This document shows positions 63,051 through 64,000 of a stretch of DNA of 64,000 nucleotides, in pieces; position 1 is the stretch's first letter; each line of letters opens with the position of its first letter. Source of the stretch: Actinomycetota bacterium (GTDB lineage: Bacteria; Actinomycetota; Actinomycetes; Streptosporangiales; Streptosporangiaceae). The translations under genes were made by a program, and so were the position numbers. The notes beneath the pieces were generated by a model that was not told the origin of the DNA, searched no databases, and saw nothing but the letters and a program-made list of their open reading frames with translations. The DNA lies in contig DAHVAR010000055.1 in NCBI GenBank assembly GCA_027314515.1, forward strand, positions 21,017 through 85,016. The letters are read 5' to 3'.

Positions 63051-64000
63051 ATGCCTGATGCGGTTACGTTCGGCGAGTCGATGGCGGTGTTCCGAACCGA
63101 CCAGGCTGAGTCGCTGCGCACCGCGCACCGGTTCAGCAGGTCGATCGCCGGAGCCGAATCGAACGTCGCGATCGGCTTGTGCCGGCTCGGCTGCGAGGTC
63201 GGCTGGTTTGGCCGGGTTGGCGATGATCCCCTGGGGCTGGGCATCCTCGACACACTGCGGGGCGAGGGCGTCGACGTGAGCCGTGCAATCGTCGACGATG
63301 CTGCGCCAACCGGCGTGCTGGTCAGGGACACGCATGCCGAGCGGCGCATCGACGTCGTCTATGCCAGAGCTGGCTCGGCCGGAAGCAGGCTAAGTCTCTC
63401 CGACCTCGACGAGAAGTTCCTGACGTCGGCCCGGGTGCTGCATGTCACCGGGATCACGCCGGCCCTGAGCCAGTGGGCACGCGAGGCGACGGCGGCCGCC
63501 GTAGGGCTCGCCGCGGACGCGGGCGTGACCGTGTGTTTCGACCCGAACTTGCGCCGGCGCCTGTGGCCCGACATGGACGAAGCCCGGCGCACCCTGCTTC
63601 CGCTCATTGAACGATCCCGGATAGTCCTGCTCGGGCACGCGGAAGGACGTCTGCTGACCGGTCAGGAGGATCCGGCCGCGGCAGCGCGGTGGCTGACCCG
63701 GCGCGGCGTGACGACCGTAGCCGTGAAACTGGGCGCGGACGGCGCTCTGGGCCTGCACGACGGCGTGAGCTACCACGGCGCAGCGCTCAAGGTTCATCCA
63801 GCGGACCCGATTGGCGCTGGCGACGCCTTTGACGCTGGGTTCCTGTCGGCGTGGTTGCGCGGACTTGCTATGGCTGACTGCGTCGATGAGGGCAACCTGG
63901 CCGCCGGCCTCAGCGTCCAGGTTTGCGGTGACATCGAGGGCTTGCCGTACCGGCGCGAGCTCGATGAGCGCCGCGCCAACAACCTTGAGGCAAATCGCTA
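63051..64000 (+). CDS. PfkB-family sugar kinase (2-keto-3-deoxygluconate kinase-like), reaches the window edge
   Basis: ATP-dependent carbohydrate kinase, about 316 aa visible. The N-terminal FGESMAVF, AGAESNVAIGLCRLG (PfkB signature 1) and VGDDPLG blocks and the C-terminal ATP/anion-hole motif DPIGAGDAFDAGF with the catalytic Asp are present. Ile replaces the usual Thr in DPTGAGD. ATG 63051 is chosen; GTG 63027 is possible and neither has a strong ribosome site. The frame is open at base 64000, where the last two bases TA could begin a stop codon, so the gene may be complete to within one base. Substrate is inferred from family resemblance. Confidence 0.85.
   Translation, partial: MPDAVTFGESMAVFRTDQAESLRTAHRFSRSIAGAESNVAIGLCRLGCEVGWFGRVGDDPLGLGILDTLRGEGVDVSRAIVDDAAPTGVLVRDTHAERRIDVVYARAGSAGSRLSLSDLDEKFLTSARVLHVTGITPALSQWAREATAAAVGLAADAGVTVCFDPNLRRRLWPDMDEARRTLLPLIERSRIVLLGHAEGRLLTGQEDPAAAARWLTRRGVTTVAVKLGADGALGLHDGVSYHGAALKVHPADPIGAGDAFDAGFLSAWLRGLAMADCVDEGNLAAGLSVQVCGDIEGLPYRRELDERRANNLEANR

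Overview
The window is a GC-rich actinobacterial chromosome segment. It has pervasive G/C third positions, many GTG starts, ATGA and TGATG gene overlaps, a phosphatidylinositol/PIM pathway block (pgsA, acyltransferase, pimA), an Eis-type acetyltransferase, and a gene order that largely follows the thrS-to-aroE segment and the infC/pheST/argCJBDFRGH segment known from mycobacteria and streptomycetes. A streptomycete- or streptosporangiale-like actinomycete is the best guess; the genus cannot be fixed from the sequence alone.

Layout. 1-4 kb: L,D-transpeptidase, thrS and an Ap4A-phosphorylase-like HIT protein. 4.1-6.3 kb: an EF-G-like GTPase on the minus strand. 6.6-12.7 kb: pgsA, acyltransferase, pimA and a LemA-like gene, then pdxST and yebC. 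12.7-24.2 kb: Eis-like acetyltransferase, ruvCAB, yajC-secDF, apt and relA. 24.6-34.8 kb: DUF349 protein and cyclophilin (minus), metallo-beta-lactamase-fold hydrolase, aspS, an epoxide hydrolase/phosphoesterase pair (minus), rarA and two small membrane proteins. 34.9-41.4 kb: alaS, ruvX, mltG, aroE. 41.4-45.1 kb: infC-rpmI-rplT-tsnR behind a long structured leader. 45.5-50.7 kb: orphan PAS histidine kinase and pheST. 50.8-61.1 kb: lipoprotein, then argCJBDFRG with a minus-strand Mrp-type ATPase ahead of argH. 61.5-64 kb: an accessory-looking flank with a one-domain GntR regulator, a small unknown ORF, hicB with a frameshifted hicA, and a sugar-kinase gene that reaches the window edge.

How genes work together. 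pgsA/acyltransferase/pimA begin inositol phospholipid and PIM synthesis. pdxST makes pyridoxal phosphate. ruvCAB, ruvX and rarA serve recombination and replication repair. yajC-secDF drives protein export. apt and relA handle purine salvage and (p)ppGpp. Four tRNA synthetases plus IF3, L35, L20, an rRNA methyltransferase and YebC serve translation. The arg genes convert glutamate to arginine and appear controlled by the in-operon ArgR through two palindromic ARG boxes lying on the argC promoter.

Most of the window is conserved housekeeping sequence. The unusual layer on top is: (i) short in-frame tandem repeats and low-complexity extensions at the ends of otherwise standard proteins (RuvB, PdxT, AspRS, IF3, MltG, a histidine kinase, a DUF6167-like protein) and minisatellites in intergenic DNA; (ii) several long inverted repeats, including a 138-bp element with 17-bp perfect ends between relA and the DUF349 gene; (iii) an AUC start codon on infC behind a strong Shine-Dalgarno and a hairpin-rich leader; and (iv) the degraded hicBA/GntR flank. 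I found no CRISPR array, rRNA, tRNA, intact IS element or clearly undescribed multi-gene system.
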